Of a DNA stretch of 64,000 bases, positions 18,660-28,212 are shown one piece after another; the stretch's first letter is position 1, and each line of letters starts with the position of its first letter. Position numbers and translations under genes: made by a program. The notes under the pieces were generated by a model, which saw only the letters and a program-made list of their open reading frames with translations, searched no databases and was not told where the DNA came from. This DNA is from Halioglobus sp. (GTDB lineage Bacteria; Pseudomonadota; Gammaproteobacteria; Pseudomonadales; Halieaceae), in assembly GCA_020443345.1 (NCBI GenBank), contig JAGRIH010000037.1, positions 117,767-181,766 of the forward strand, in the 5' to 3' direction.

Positions 18660-21439
18660 GCACGACCCTACGCAATATCGCCCTTACCCTGGGCCTGCTG
18701 GCGCTGGCAGGCTGCGGCGGCAAATCGGTCGAGGAACTGATCGCACAAGCGGATCAGCACATGGCCGGCGGCGACTACCAGAGCGCCACCGTGGAGTTGA
18801 AAAACGCGCTGCAACAGGATGGCTCCTCACCCCGGGCACGCTGGCTGCTGGGCAAGCTCTATCTCGATACCGGCGACGTCCTGTCCGCGGAAAAAGAGCT
18901 GCTGCGCGCGCGCGAGCTGGGCTGGGATGCCAGCGACATCACGCCGGCCCTGGCCCGCACGCAGCTCGCCCAGGGCGAGTACAGCGCGGTGCTGGCGCTG
19001 TCCGGCGACAACCTGGAAGCCCCGGCTGCGGCACGACTGCTGGCCACCCAGGCGGCCGCACAACTGGCCCTGGGTGAAACCGCATCCGCCGAGAAGCTGG
19101 TGGCGGCGGCGTTCGCCAGGGATCCGGACTCGGTGGATGCGAAAATGGCGGAGGCCCGCGTACTGGCCACCCGGGGTGATGCCACCGGCGCCCTGATCGT
19201 GCTGGAGGAGGTGTTGAGCGATGCGCCGCAGCTCGGTCCGGCCTGGAGCCTCAAGGGTGACATCCTGATGTATCAGCAGCTACTGCCCGAGGCCGCGGCG
19301 GCCTTCGACCAGGCCATCGCACTGCAGAAAAACAACTTTCCGGATCGCCTGAAGCGGGCGCTGGTCAATCTGCAGCGGCAGGATTTCGAGGCGGCGCAGG
19401 CGGACGCCACTGTGTTGTTGAAAGCCGCTCCACAGCACCCGGCCGGCAACTACGTGCAGGGTATCCTGTACTTCCAGGAGAAACAATACGCACAGGCGAT
19501 CACGGCGCTGTCAGTGGCCGAACCCGCGGCCGAACAGTATCCACTGACCCTGTTCTATCTGGGCAGTGCGCACCTGATGGAAGGCAATCGGGACCAGGCC
19601 GCCCTCTTCGCCGGCCGCTTCGTCAAGCTGCTGCCGGAACATGTCGCCGGCCGCAAGCTGCTGGCCCTGCTGCGCCTGCAACAGGGCAAGTTCACTGCGG
19701 TACAGGACCTGCTGCAACCGGTGCTGGACAGCAATCCCGATGACACCGGCGCACTGAACATCATGGCCAATGCGCTGCTGCGCGATGGCAAGACCGAAGA
19801 GGGACTCACCCTGCTGACGCGGATCGTGGAATTGCAGCCCGATTCACCAGCGGCCCAGGTCCGCCTGGGTGCCGGGCTGCTAATGACAGGCAAGGATGAC
19901 GCGGCGGTCGCCCACATGGAAACGGCGCTGACCCTGGATCCGGAATTTCAGCAGGCCGATATCCTGCTGATCATGAACCAGTTGCGCAAGAAGAACTTCC
20001 AGGGCGCCATCGAAGCGGCCCAGGCCTTTCGCCGGCGCAACCCGGGACAGGTCGCGCCCCACAATGTGCTAGGCAAGGTGTACCTGGCCAGCGGCCAGCC
20101 CGATGAGGCCCGCGCAGCGTTCGAAAAAGCGCTGGAACTGGAACCGGGCGACCCCGCCGCCAACCACAGCCTCGCCGCCATGGCAATCGAAGCGGGCGAT
20201 CTGGCGGCGGCGCGTCGCTACTACAGCACTATTCTGCAGCACCACGAGAACTCCCTGTCCGCCCTGCTGCAGTTGGCGGCCCTGGACGCCAGAGAGATGC
20301 GCGAGCAAGACATGGTCGCGCACCTGGAGCAGGCCATGGCGTCCCATCCGGACGCCCTGCAGCCCCGGCTGATGCTGGCGCGTTACTATTTGCGCAGCGG
20401 CCAGTCCGATCAGGTGGCACCCCTGTTCGCCACCCTCACCGATCTGCAGAAACAATCGCCGCAGGTACTGCAAATGCAGGCCCTGGCGCAGTTGTCGGGC
20501 AACCAGCACGCCGCCGCCAGCTACACACTGGAGCAACTGATTGCCGCCAGCCCCAACACCCCTTCGTCGCACCACCTGCTGGCCATGGCCGCCGAGGGCA
20601 GCGGCGACCGCGAGCGGGCGCGGCAGCAATTGCAGCGGGCGCTGACCCTGGACGAGAACTACGGGCCATCCCTGTTGGCAATGGCGCGACTGGCGCTGAC
20701 CGAGGGCGATCTGGAGACCTTCAATCACTACCTGCCGCGGCTCGAGGCCCTGGCTCCGGAAAGCGCCGAGGTGCTCGGCCTGCGCGCCGCGGCGGCGCAA
20801 CAACAGGGCAAACTCCCTGAGGCTGTCGAGCTGGCCGCCCGAGCCTATACCGAGGCACCGACCACAGAAACCCTGTTGCGTCTGGCGCTGTACCACAATC
20901 TGGCGGGCAATACCGTGGAGTCCCGGCGCCTGCAGCAGGCGTGGATAGCCCAGTACCCCCAGGACATACTGGTCCGCACCGCCCTGGCGAGCGCCCTGCA
21001 AAGTGAAAACCGGGTCGAGGAGGCCATGGCGCAGTACGAGGCAATACTGGAAACAAACCCGGACAACGTCACCGCGCTGAACAACCTGGCCTGGTACCTG
21101 CGCGAAGAGGACCGCCAGCGGGCCCATGCCTATATCCGCCGCGCCGCCGAGATTGCGCCGGACCGTCCGGAGGTCCTGGACACGCTGGCGGTCATCGAGT
21201 ACCTGGACGGGGACTACCGGCGCGCCAGACGCAGTGCGCAGCGCGCCCTGGCAGTCGCTCCAGACAACCCCTCGTTGCGGTATCACCAGGCGATGATCGA
21301 CGCGGCCGCAGGCGCACCGGCAGCGGCCCTGGCGACGCTGCAAGAGCTGTTGGAGAACAGCGACAACCGCTTTCCGGAACGCGCGGAGGCACAGGCACTT
21401 CTGATCAGGCTCAAGGACAGCCAGACGACCGGCGATTGA
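18656..21439 (+). CDS. prsT: PEP-CTERM system TPR-repeat lipoprotein PrsT
   Basis: A 927-residue protein. The ATG at 18656 overlaps the decarboxylase stop and opens a lipoprotein signal with lipobox LALAGCGG (Cys about residue 20). Almost the whole remainder is tandem TPR helices such as DEARAAFEKALELEPGDPAA and VEEAMAQYEAILETNPDNVTALNNLAWYL. That is the length and layout of PrsT in PEP-CTERM loci. It is expected in the periplasm or at the inner face of the outer membrane as a scaffold for exopolysaccharide export or PEP-CTERM protein handling. It is the last gene of the ligase-decarboxylase-prsT operon. Confidence 0.92.
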   Translation: MSTTLRNIALTLGLLALAGCGGKSVEELIAQADQHMAGGDYQSATVELKNALQQDGSSPRARWLLGKLYLDTGDVLSAEKELLRARELGWDASDITPALARTQLAQGEYSAVLALSGDNLEAPAAARLLATQAAAQLALGETASAEKLVAAAFARDPDSVDAKMAEARVLATRGDATGALIVLEEVLSDAPQLGPAWSLKGDILMYQQLLPEAAAAFDQAIALQKNNFPDRLKRALVNLQRQDFEAAQADATVLLKAAPQHPAGNYVQGILYFQEKQYAQAITALSVAEPAAEQYPLTLFYLGSAHLMEGNRDQAALFAGRFVKLLPEHVAGRKLLALLRLQQGKFTAVQDLLQPVLDSNPDDTGALNIMANALLRDGKTEEGLTLLTRIVELQPDSPAAQVRLGAGLLMTGKDDAAVAHMETALTLDPEFQQADILLIMNQLRKKNFQGAIEAAQAFRRRNPGQVAPHNVLGKVYLASGQPDEARAAFEKALELEPGDPAANHSLAAMAIEAGDLAAARRYYSTILQHHENSLSALLQLAALDAREMREQDMVAHLEQAMASHPDALQPRLMLARYYLRSGQSDQVAPLFATLTDLQKQSPQVLQMQALAQLSGNQHAAASYTLEQLIAASPNTPSSHHLLAMAAEGSGDRERARQQLQRALTLDENYGPSLLAMARLALTEGDLETFNHYLPRLEALAPESAEVLGLRAAAAQQQGKLPEAVELAARAYTEAPTTETLLRLALYHNLAGNTVESRRLQQAWIAQYPQDILVRTALASALQSENRVEEAMAQYEAILETNPDNVTALNNLAWYLREEDRQRAHAYIRRAAEIAPDRPEVLDTLAVIEYLDGDYRRARRSAQRALAVAPDNPSLRYHQAMIDAAAGAPAAALATLQELLENSDNRFPERAEAQALLIRLKDSQTTGD

Positions 21440-21840
21440 GCGAGCAAACGCCGCCCGCGCTGCCCCGGCGCGGCCTGTACCCTGCCCTCGGGATGCCAGT
21501 AACCGCCCTGTATCGCGATGCCGCAGCGGGGCTGGCCAGAACCGAGAGACCTCCGGAGAAATGCCTTTATTTTCGTTTAACTCACGCGTTATGTTGCAGT
21601 TTTCACCAAATCCGTGGATACTTGCGCCGTTGATTCAGGCCGCTCACCTCGTCTGCCCAATCCGGTGACAGACCATTGGCACGCACCGCAGAAAAAGTTG
21701 GGAACCAGTTCACAGTACCGCGCGGATTTTCGGCAGACTGCGCCATCACGTGCTACTGTTGAATTTGCGCATCGGATTGGTGCAATCGGCAGGATCCCGA
21801 GTCAAAAACGCCCGCCAAGCAGGGAAGGAAAAATATCACC
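21440..21840. other. Intergenic region between prsT and epsB-type gene
   Basis: About 400 bases without a convincing gene. Short open frames here lack ribosome sites. The 3' end carries the GGGAAGGA ribosome site of the sugar transferase. A TTGGCAC at about 21676 resembles a -24 element, but no GC falls at the required distance. No terminator hairpin with a T-run was seen. Confidence 0.5.
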
Positions 21841-23247
21841 ATGGCCACGGTCAGGGTCTTCAATCACCACATTCACTCGTCATTCTACTGGCTCGCCCTG
21901 ATAGATTTCGCGCTCTTTATCCTGTCGTTTTACGCGGGAGCTTACCTCTACTTCCTGTTCGAGCCCCTGAGTTTCCAGAACTACATCAACCAGATACCCA
22001 CCCGCGCAACGGTTTTTGCCAGCATCACCGTGTTGTGCCTGGCCGCCATGGGGCTGTACGAGCCGCGCATGCGCGAAGGGGCCTCGGGTGTCCTGCTGCG
22101 CTCTGCCGGTGGCTTTGTCGCCGCAGCCATGGTGCTGTCCCTGGTTTTTTATGTGCTCCCGGAACTGCACCTGTGGCGCGGCATTTTCTTTTATACCGCG
22201 CTGGTTGCGTTCACCGGCAACCTGATCAGCCGGCAGGCCTTCACCAGCCTGACCGACCTCGACCAGTTCAAGAGCCGGGTGCTGGTGTACGGCTCCGGTC
22301 AGGCCGCCAGCACCATCACCAGCGCGATGCGCCGGCGCTCGGACCGCAAGGGCTTCAACATCGTCGGCTTCGTTCGCGTCGGCGGCGAGGAGCCCAGAAT
22401 CGAGGGCGAGCGCATCATCAATCTGCGTCAACCGCTGGCTGACTACGCGCAACAGACCGAGATCGACCAGATCGTGGTGGCCCTGGACGACAAGCGCGGG
22501 CAGACGCCTTCAGATGAACTGTTTCAGTGCCGCCTGCGCGGGGTCAAAGTGCTCGATCTGGTCAGCTTTTTCGAGCAGGAGGCGGGCAAGATACTGGTGG
22601 ATTTCACCACCAACGACTGGATCAGTTTTTCCGAGGGGTTCAGAAACAGTTCCGCCTCCAGGCTGCTCAAACGCTGCTTTGATCTGCTGGCGAGCGCGCT
22701 GCTGCTGGCGCTTACCTGGCCCGTGATGCTGTTGACCGTCCTGGCCATCTGGCTGGAAGACGGAGTCGGGGCGCCCGTGCTCTTTCGCCAGACCCGCGTG
22801 GGACTGCACGGCAGGGAATTCAAAGTCCTCAAGTTCCGCAGTATGAGTGTCGACGCCGAAGGCGATGGCCAGGCGCGCTGGGCCACCAAAAACGACAGCC
22901 GGGTGACACGGGTAGGGGCGTTTATCCGCAGGACCCGGATCGATGAATTACCGCAGATACTCAATGTACTGGCGGGCAATATGGCCTTTATCGGCCCGCG
23001 CCCGGAGCGCCCCGAGTTCGTCCGGCAGCTGAGCGAGCGCATCCCCTATTACAATGCACGCCACTGCGTAAAGCCCGGCATTACCGGCTGGGCGCAACTG
23101 TGTTACCCCTACGGGGCATCGGAGGAAGACGCCCGGCAAAAACTGCAATTCGACCTCTACTACGTCAAGAACCACAGCCTCTTCCTGGACTTCATGATCA
23201 GCCTCAACACCGTGGAAGTGGTACTGTTCGGCAAAGGCGCCCGCTAG
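21841..23247 (+). CDS. epsB: XrtA/PEP-CTERM system sugar transferase, EpsB type (polyprenyl-phosphate sugar phosphotransferase)
   Basis: 468 residues. Four N-terminal membrane segments (LIDFALFILSFYAGAYLYFLF onwards) are followed by a CoA-binding-like domain with VLVYGSGQAAS. A fifth helix (LLASALLLALTWPVMLLTVLAIWL) leads into the bacterial sugar-transferase domain: VLKFRSMSVDAEGDG, RTRIDELPQILNVLAGNMAFIGPRPERPEF and KPGITGWAQL. This is the initiating enzyme that loads the first sugar phosphate onto undecaprenyl phosphate. The ATG at 21841 follows GGGAAGGA. The TIGR03013-like family is specific for exosortase A loci. Confidence 0.92.
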   Translation: MATVRVFNHHIHSSFYWLALIDFALFILSFYAGAYLYFLFEPLSFQNYINQIPTRATVFASITVLCLAAMGLYEPRMREGASGVLLRSAGGFVAAAMVLSLVFYVLPELHLWRGIFFYTALVAFTGNLISRQAFTSLTDLDQFKSRVLVYGSGQAASTITSAMRRRSDRKGFNIVGFVRVGGEEPRIEGERIINLRQPLADYAQQTEIDQIVVALDDKRGQTPSDELFQCRLRGVKVLDLVSFFEQEAGKILVDFTTNDWISFSEGFRNSSASRLLKRCFDLLASALLLALTWPVMLLTVLAIWLEDGVGAPVLFRQTRVGLHGREFKVLKFRSMSVDAEGDGQARWATKNDSRVTRVGAFIRRTRIDELPQILNVLAGNMAFIGPRPERPEFVRQLSERIPYYNARHCVKPGITGWAQLCYPYGASEEDARQKLQFDLYYVKNHSLFLDFMISLNTVEVVLFGKGAR

Positions 23248-23350
23248 GGCCTGTTCACACTGTCTGAGGTGGCCCTGGTTTCCTGCCCCCCTTCCAGATG
23301 ACACTGGCAGACAAGCCCCGGCAGGCAAACCCCCGAGGCACATCGGGATG

Positions 23351-23367
23351 TGTCAGAAATTTTTACA
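23351..23367. promoter_or_regulatory. 17-bp near-palindrome, candidate PEP-CTERM-box-like operator
   Basis: TGTCAGAAATTTTTACA reads almost the same on both strands (reverse complement TGTAAAAATTTCTGACA). It lies 152 bases upstream of the small membrane-protein gene at 23503 and about 100 bases after the sugar transferase gene. By memory, PEP-CTERM genes in XrtA genomes are preceded by an AT-centred near-palindrome linked to PrsR. No clear -24/-12 sigma-54 promoter was found downstream. An unexplained direct repeat GTAAAATAA occurs at 23419 and 23430. Confidence 0.35.
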
Positions 23368-23502
23368 CTTTATGGTTGTCGGGCTCTATCCCGCGCGCTA
23401 ACATGGCGCAAACCCATTGTAAAATAAGCGTAAAATAATCAGGCGCGGTTATTGCATGAAGCCCGGGCGAGCGCCTGAGTGAACCATGAGTCCTTAGCGA
23501 AA

Positions 23503-23778
23503 ATGGATGTTGTGCTAATCATCCTGGCAGCCGTTGGCCTGACGGCAGTGGCCGTTTCCGCCTATGTGTTCACTGTGGCGGCCCGCAACTATGTCTCGGC
23601 CGACGAGCACAGACGCATCGTCACCTGGGCCGCGGCGCGCGAGAGAAAACGCCGGGTGATACGCAGCCCCACGGACCGCCGCAGGGGTCAGCCGGTGGTG
23701 TTTCCCATTACCGTCAACGGCATCGTGGTCGCCACTGACCGGCGCAGCGGAGACGAGCGACGCCAGGCACGCCCATAA
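23503..23778 (+). CDS. Small single-pass membrane protein of unknown function
   Basis: A 91-residue product. One hydrophobic helix (VVLIILAAVGLTAVAVSAYVFTVAA) sits at the N-terminus, followed by a very basic cytoplasmic tail with three DRR/DERR elements (SPTDRRRGQPVV, ATDRRSGDERR). GTG at 23479 is an alternative start adding eight residues. It follows the EpsB-type gene on the same strand after a 255-base gap that contains a palindrome. No family was recognised. The positive tail could bind anionic lipid or nucleic acid, but that is speculation. Confidence 0.55.
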   Translation: MDVVLIILAAVGLTAVAVSAYVFTVAARNYVSADEHRRIVTWAAARERKRRVIRSPTDRRRGQPVVFPITVNGIVVATDRRSGDERRQARP

Positions 23779-23803
23779 GCGAGGTGGTGCGCCAACCGCC
23801 GCG

Positions 23804-24076
23804 TTAATCGGAATCAGTGCCACCTTCCCTGCGTACTTGCTTGGCGCGCTGCGTGTGCTCCAACTGCTGTTTGTAGGCGGCGGCAACTTTCTCGACGCCC
23901 GCCGGAGCCAGCGTGCCATCGTTCCCGGCAAACACGTAGGTGGCATAGACGGCCGAGGCGGTCATAAGACCGGCTGACACCACCCGGCGGTCCACCCCCT
24001 CATCTTTCATGCGGTTGGCAAGTTCAATGAAGCGCTGCATGCACTGCCGGTGCACCTGCTCGTCGGTCGCGGCCAT
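23804..24076 (-). CDS. DUF3144-like small protein
   Basis: 90 residues, soluble and helical. The segment [34 protein letters not shown] follows the pattern (FIxLAN, then VSAxLMxAxAxY) of the uncharacterised DUF3144 family, which is common in gammaproteobacteria. The C-terminus is charged and variable ([18 protein letters not shown]). The gene is convergent with the small membrane protein and divergent from recQ. The function of the family is unknown. Confidence 0.7.
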   Translation of the reverse strand: MAATDEQVHRQCMQRFIELANRMKDEGVDRRVVSAGLMTASAVYATYVFAGNDGTLAPAGVEKVAAAYKQQLEHTQRAKQVRREGGTDSD

Positions 24077-24309
24077 CGGCGCTCTCCTGTTCGCTCGGCA
24101 ATCGGTCTAAAGGAAGCATGGCGCTGACCCGGGGGATGAGACTGACAGCGGGCCAGTGCCATGTGGTACAAGTGGCAATAGTAGCATTATTACCGCGTCG
24201 GCAGGCCCGCATTTTCCGCTTGGCGGTCTGCACTGAATCGCCAACACCGGTCTTTGCGCACCCAATTGATTGCGGGCATGCCACCCCGACTGCGGTATAC
24301 TGCGCTGCC

Positions 24310-26178
24310 ATGAATAGCGCCAATCAACTCCTGCGGTCCGTTTTCGGCTACGACTCCTTCCGCCCACCCCAGCAAGCCATTGTCGAAACCCTCATCGATG
24401 GCGGCGACGCTCTGGTCCTGATGCCGACGGGGGGCGGAAAATCCCTGTGCTACCAGATACCCGCACTGGCGCGCGATGGCTGCGGAGTGGTGGTCTCCCC
24501 GCTGATCGCACTGATGCAGGACCAGGTCAGCGCGCTGCGCCAACTCGGCGTGCGGGCCGCATTTCTCAACTCCAGCCTCGACCCGGCCAGCGCCCGACAA
24601 GTGGAGAGCGATCTGGAAACAGGCGCACTGGACCTGCTGTACGTGGCACCGGAACGGCTCACACAGGAGCGCTGCCTGGCCCTGCTGGAGCGATCACCAA
24701 TCAGCCTGTTTGCCATCGACGAGGCGCACTGCGTCTCCCAGTGGGGGCACGATTTTCGCGCGGATTACCTGGCACTGAGCCTGTTGCACCAGCGTTTTCC
24801 CCGCGTTCCGCGTATCGCGCTGACCGCCACGGCCGATGCGCGCACCCGCGCCGAGATCATCGCGCGGCTCGACCTCGGCCAGGCGCGGCAGTTCATCGCC
24901 GGCTTCGACCGTCCCAACATACGCTATCGTATTTCCCTGAAACACAATGCCAGGGGGCAGCTACTGCAGTTTCTGCGCGACGAGCACCGCCAGGACGCCG
25001 GCATCGTGTACTGCCTGTCGCGGCGCAAAACCGAGGAAACCGCACTGTGGCTGCAGCAGCACGGCTACGACGCCCTGCCCTACCACGCCGGGCTGCCGGC
25101 GCAACGCCGCGCACACACTCAGGCGCGCTTTTTGCGCGACGAACGCGTCATCGTCGTCGCGACGATTGCCTTCGGCATGGGCATAGACAAACCCGATGTG
25201 CGGTTTGTCGCACATCTGGACATGCCGCGGACGGTGGAGTCCTACTACCAGGAGACCGGCCGCGCCGGCCGCGATGGCCAGAGCGCGGACGCGTGGATGG
25301 TGTACGGCCTGCAGGACGTGATCAAACTGCGCCAGATGATGGCCACCTCGGAAGGCAGCGAGGCACACAAACGGGCCGAACAGCACCGGCTCAACGCCAT
25401 GCTGGGCCTGTGTGAAATCACCACCTGCCGCCGCCAGGCTCTGCTGGCCTACTTCGGAGAAAGCCGCGAAACAGCCTGCGGCAACTGCGACAACTGTCTG
25501 ACACCGGTGGCAACCTGGGACGGCACACAGGCCGCGCGCATGGCACTGAGTGCGGTCTATCGCACTGGCCAGCGCTTCGGCGTCGCCCATCTCATCGATG
25601 TCCTGCGCGGCGCGACCAGTGACAAGATCGTGCAGTTCGATCACCAGCACTTGCCGACCTACGGCATCGGCCGTGCATTCGATGGCAACCAGTGGCGCTC
25701 GGTGTTTCGCCAACTGGTCGCGCGCGGCTATCTCAGCGTGGATATCGAGGGCTTCGGAGCGCTGCGTCTGGAGGAAAAATGCCGCGCGCTGCTGCGCGGC
25801 GAGGAAACCATCGCCCTGCGCCGGGACAGCAGGCGCAACGCCCCCAAACAGCAGACCAAAGTGCGGCTGCACGAGGCGATCGATGTCGCCCTGTGGGAAG
25901 CACTGCGCGAGCGCAGACGGGAACTTGCCGAGGTGCAGGGTGTACCGCCCTACGTGATTTTTCACGACAGGACGCTACAGGAAATGTGCCTCGTACTGCC
26001 CCGCACAATGGCAGAACTGGCCCGCATCAGCGGTGTGGGGGAGCGCAAACTGCAAAAATACGGCAACAGTTTTCTGGCAGTGCTCAACGCCCGGCCTGCC
26101 GCGGGGTCAAACAACGCCGGCGATATCCGCAACAGCGCGGGGGTCGACGCCCGCGAAGCAGCGGACGGCAACCGGTAA
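24310..26178 (+). CDS. recQ: ATP-dependent DNA helicase RecQ (or RecQ-like)
   Basis: 622 residues with all superfamily-2 motifs: [12 protein letters not shown] (motif 0), [16 protein letters not shown] (I), [14 protein letters not shown] (II and aromatic-rich loop), ALTATAD (III), [20 protein letters not shown] (V) and [13 protein letters not shown] (VI). The zinc-binding cysteines are in CEITTCRRQ...CGNCDNCL. A winged helix and a C-terminal HRDC domain ([16 protein letters not shown]...[13 protein letters not shown]) follow. The ATG at 24310 places motif 0 at residue 18. It acts in recombination and fork repair. It is followed closely by arfB. Confidence 0.95.
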   Translation: MNSANQLLRSVFGYDSFRPPQQAIVETLIDGGDALVLMPTGGGKSLCYQIPALARDGCGVVVSPLIALMQDQVSALRQLGVRAAFLNSSLDPASARQVESDLETGALDLLYVAPERLTQERCLALLERSPISLFAIDEAHCVSQWGHDFRADYLALSLLHQRFPRVPRIALTATADARTRAEIIARLDLGQARQFIAGFDRPNIRYRISLKHNARGQLLQFLRDEHRQDAGIVYCLSRRKTEETALWLQQHGYDALPYHAGLPAQRRAHTQARFLRDERVIVVATIAFGMGIDKPDVRFVAHLDMPRTVESYYQETGRAGRDGQSADAWMVYGLQDVIKLRQMMATSEGSEAHKRAEQHRLNAMLGLCEITTCRRQALLAYFGESRETACGNCDNCLTPVATWDGTQAARMALSAVYRTGQRFGVAHLIDVLRGATSDKIVQFDHQHLPTYGIGRAFDGNQWRSVFRQLVARGYLSVDIEGFGALRLEEKCRALLRGEETIALRRDSRRNAPKQQTKVRLHEAIDVALWEALRERRRELAEVQGVPPYVIFHDRTLQEMCLVLPRTMAELARISGVGERKLQKYGNSFLAVLNARPAAGSNNAGDIRNSAGVDAREAADGNR

Positions 26179-26184
26179 CACAGC

Positions 26185-26598
26185 ATGCTGGAAATTTCCG
26201 ATCACCTGGCAATTCCGCTGAGCGAAATCGAGTTTCAGGCTATTCGTGCGCAGGGAGCCGGCGGCCAGAACGTCAACAAGGTGTCCTCGGCAGTCCACCT
26301 GCGCTTCGCTATCGCACAGTCGTCACTGCCTGCGGAGTATCGAGAGCGGCTGCTGGCGCGGCGCGACCGGCGTATCTCCGGCGACGGCATGATCGTGATC
26401 AAGGCTCAGCGCTTTCGCAGCCGGGAAAAGAACCGCGCAGATGCCCTGTCCCGACTGCGGGACATCATCCGCAGTGCCGCCGCCACTCCCAGGGCGCGCC
26501 GCCCGACCCGCCCCAGCCGCAATGCACAGATTCGGCGTGTGGACGACAAGACGCGGCGCGGCCGTGTAAAACACTTGCGGGGCAAAGTGGATGTCTAG
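26185..26598 (+). CDS. arfB: Alternative ribosome-rescue factor ArfB (YaeJ), aminoacyl-tRNA hydrolase
   Basis: 137 residues. The catalytic GGQ motif is in RAQGAGGQNVNKVSSAVHLRF. The C-terminal tail is strongly basic (RRVDDKTRRGRVKHLRGKV), as needed to enter the empty mRNA channel of a stalled ribosome. The length fits ArfB and is too short for RF1/RF2. It starts 6 bases after recQ and its stop overlaps the L,D-transpeptidase reading frame. Confidence 0.94.
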   Translation: MLEISDHLAIPLSEIEFQAIRAQGAGGQNVNKVSSAVHLRFAIAQSSLPAEYRERLLARRDRRISGDGMIVIKAQRFRSREKNRADALSRLRDIIRSAAATPRARRPTRPSRNAQIRRVDDKTRRGRVKHLRGKVDV

Positions 26599-27553
26599 CG
26601 TTCGCGACCGGTGCAGCGGCGGGCGGCGAGCGCCGGCCGCCCTTTCCATGCGCGTGTTGACCGCTTTGTTGACGCTGCTTTCGACTATCGGGGTCCGCGC
26701 GGCGACGTTTGAGTTGCCGCCCGCTGAATTCGACCTGTTCGGCGCGGTACAATTCGTCGAGGCGGCGCAGGAGGAAACCCTGCTGGATATTGCCCGGCGC
26801 CACGATATCGGCCAGGAGGAAATCCTGCGCGCCAATCCCGCGGTGGACCGCTGGCTGCCGGGCGCCGGTGCCCGGGTGGTGCTCCCCTCCCGCTATGTGC
26901 TGCCCAACGCACCGCACCGGGGACTGATTCTGAATCTCCCGGAAATGCGCCTGTACTACTTTCCGGAGCCGGGTCCGGACCAGCGGCGGGAGGTACAAAC
27001 GTATCCGGTGAGCATCGGGCGGATGGAGTGGTCTACCCCGCTGGGCGAGACCAAACTGGTCTCAAAACAACGCAACCCGAGCTGGCGGCCGCCGCCATCG
27101 ATCCGTGCCGAACACGCGGCGGACGGCGACCCGCTGCCGCACGTGGTGCCTCCTGGGCCGGATAATCCGCTGGGGGCCTACGCCATGCGCCTGGGCATTC
27201 CCGGCTACCTGATCCACAGCACCAACAAGTCCTACGGTGTGGGCATGCGTGTATCCCACGGCTGTATCCGCATGCTGCCGGAGGACATTGACTTGCTGTT
27301 CCCGCAGGTGCCCGTGGGCACTGCAGTGAGAATCATCAATCAGCCCGCCAAGGCCGGCTGGCACGGCGGCGACCTGTACCTGGAAGTACACCCGCCGCTG
27401 GAGGAGGACCGGATGAGTTCGGCGGCGTTGCGGGAACTCGCCATGCTCGAGATCGATCAGGCTCTGTTCCGGCGCTTTGGAGAAATTGACGCCGTGGCGA
27501 TGGAGCGCGCGCTGCACGAACAAAGCGGCATACCGACCGTCATCTCCAGATAG
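26591..27553 (+). CDS. L,D-transpeptidase (YkuD) with LysM-like domain
   Basis: 320 residues. A signal peptide (MRVLTALLTLLSTIGVRAATF) is reached from ATG 26648 or after a 19-residue extension from ATG 26591. The 26591 start overlaps arfB and has a GGGG-type site. A LysM-like repeat (EETLLDIARRHDIGQEEILRANPAV) precedes the YkuD domain. The catalytic region is HSTNKSYGVGMRVSHGCIRM, with active-site Cys in SHGCIR. Periplasmic; it cross-links peptidoglycan or attaches Lpp-type lipoprotein. The Lpp-like gene lies just downstream, convergent, which fits that role. Confidence 0.9.
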   Translation: MSSVRDRCSGGRRAPAALSMRVLTALLTLLSTIGVRAATFELPPAEFDLFGAVQFVEAAQEETLLDIARRHDIGQEEILRANPAVDRWLPGAGARVVLPSRYVLPNAPHRGLILNLPEMRLYYFPEPGPDQRREVQTYPVSIGRMEWSTPLGETKLVSKQRNPSWRPPPSIRAEHAADGDPLPHVVPPGPDNPLGAYAMRLGIPGYLIHSTNKSYGVGMRVSHGCIRMLPEDIDLLFPQVPVGTAVRIINQPAKAGWHGGDLYLEVHPPLEEDRMSSAALRELAMLEIDQALFRRFGEIDAVAMERALHEQSGIPTVISR

Positions 27554-27585
27554 GGGCGGTTGCCGCGGCGGCGCCGGCCTGGCCC

Positions 27586-27621
27586 AAAAAAAAAGGGCGA
27601 TAACGCAAACCGTCATCGCCC
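27586..27621 (-). terminator. Rho-independent terminator of the Lpp-like gene
   Basis: On the minus strand GGGCGAT and ATCGCCC form a 7-bp stem (arms at 27615-27621 and 27595-27601). Nine T residues follow (27586-27594 on the minus strand). It lies 23 bases past the stop of the Lpp-like gene. Confidence 0.85.
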
Positions 27622-27643
27622 CGATCCGATGGTACCCCCGTAC

Positions 27644-27907
27644 TTACTTGTTCATGGATTTTTTGAACATGCGATCGAGTTTTTCCGCGGTCGCATTGGC
27701 AGTATCGTTGGCCTGTTCAGCCGTTGCCTTGGCAGAAGCGGCATCGCGCCTGGCGCTGGCGGCGTCCGCCGCCGCCTGGCTGGCGGTGTCCTGGGCCTTT
27801 TGAACGTCTGCTCGCAGCGCTTCCAGATCCCCGTTGGTGGCACAGCCGGCGATTCCGGTAAGAGCCACTACCATGAGTCCGGCTGTCATCGTTTTGAAAT
27901 TGCGCAT
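27644..27907 (-). CDS. lpp: Lpp/OprI-type murein lipoprotein (alanine-zipper)
   Basis: 87 residues. A lipoprotein signal has lipobox LTGIAGCATN (Cys about residue 22). A heptad-patterned, alanine-rich helix follows (DTASQAAADAASARRDAASAKATAEQAND), and the C-terminus ends in lysine (RMFKKSMNK). This is the OprI/Lpp layout: outer-membrane lipid anchor, trimeric coiled coil, terminal lysine for attachment to peptidoglycan. A short strong terminator follows, as expected for an abundant protein. The neighbouring L,D-transpeptidases could catalyse the attachment (inference). Confidence 0.85.
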   Translation of the reverse strand: MRNFKTMTAGLMVVALTGIAGCATNGDLEALRADVQKAQDTASQAAADAASARRDAASAKATAEQANDTANATAEKLDRMFKKSMNK

Positions 27908-28212
27908 AGCGTTATCTCCCTTGCGTGCCTGACCCTGCAGATCAGGCGGTTATTCCCTGAAAAATCCGATATGGCCCGCGCGCATCAGCGCCCGGGTGAA
28001 ATACCCCGACAAGCCGCGGCTAACGGGAGCTTGTCGACTCCCCACCCCGACGGTCAAGCGTTGTTCGCGGGCTATTCTCAAAGATAGAAATGGAGACTGC
28101 AAGCGGTATTTGCACGGCGGGGAATGTGAATATGACAGCCATTTACGCTATGGACAGTTGCCGCTAACCAGGGCTACCAGGCCCGCCACGGGCCTGCGAA
28201 CGCCGGAAAAAC
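27908..28212. other. Intergenic region upstream of the Lpp-like gene
   Basis: About 305 bases with no supported gene. It should contain the minus-strand promoter of the Lpp-like gene, but no clear -35/-10 pair could be assigned. The only longer open frame on the plus strand is arginine-rich and has no ribosome site. Confidence 0.4.

Noticed and set aside
21436..21633. Short frame overlapping the end of prsT
   Set aside because: No ribosome site and no recognisable features; mixed composition typical of chance frames.
21676..21691. TTGGCACGCACCGCAG as a sigma-54 promoter before the EpsB-type gene
   Set aside because: The -24 half is good, but no GC dinucleotide lies at the required 12-base distance from the GG.
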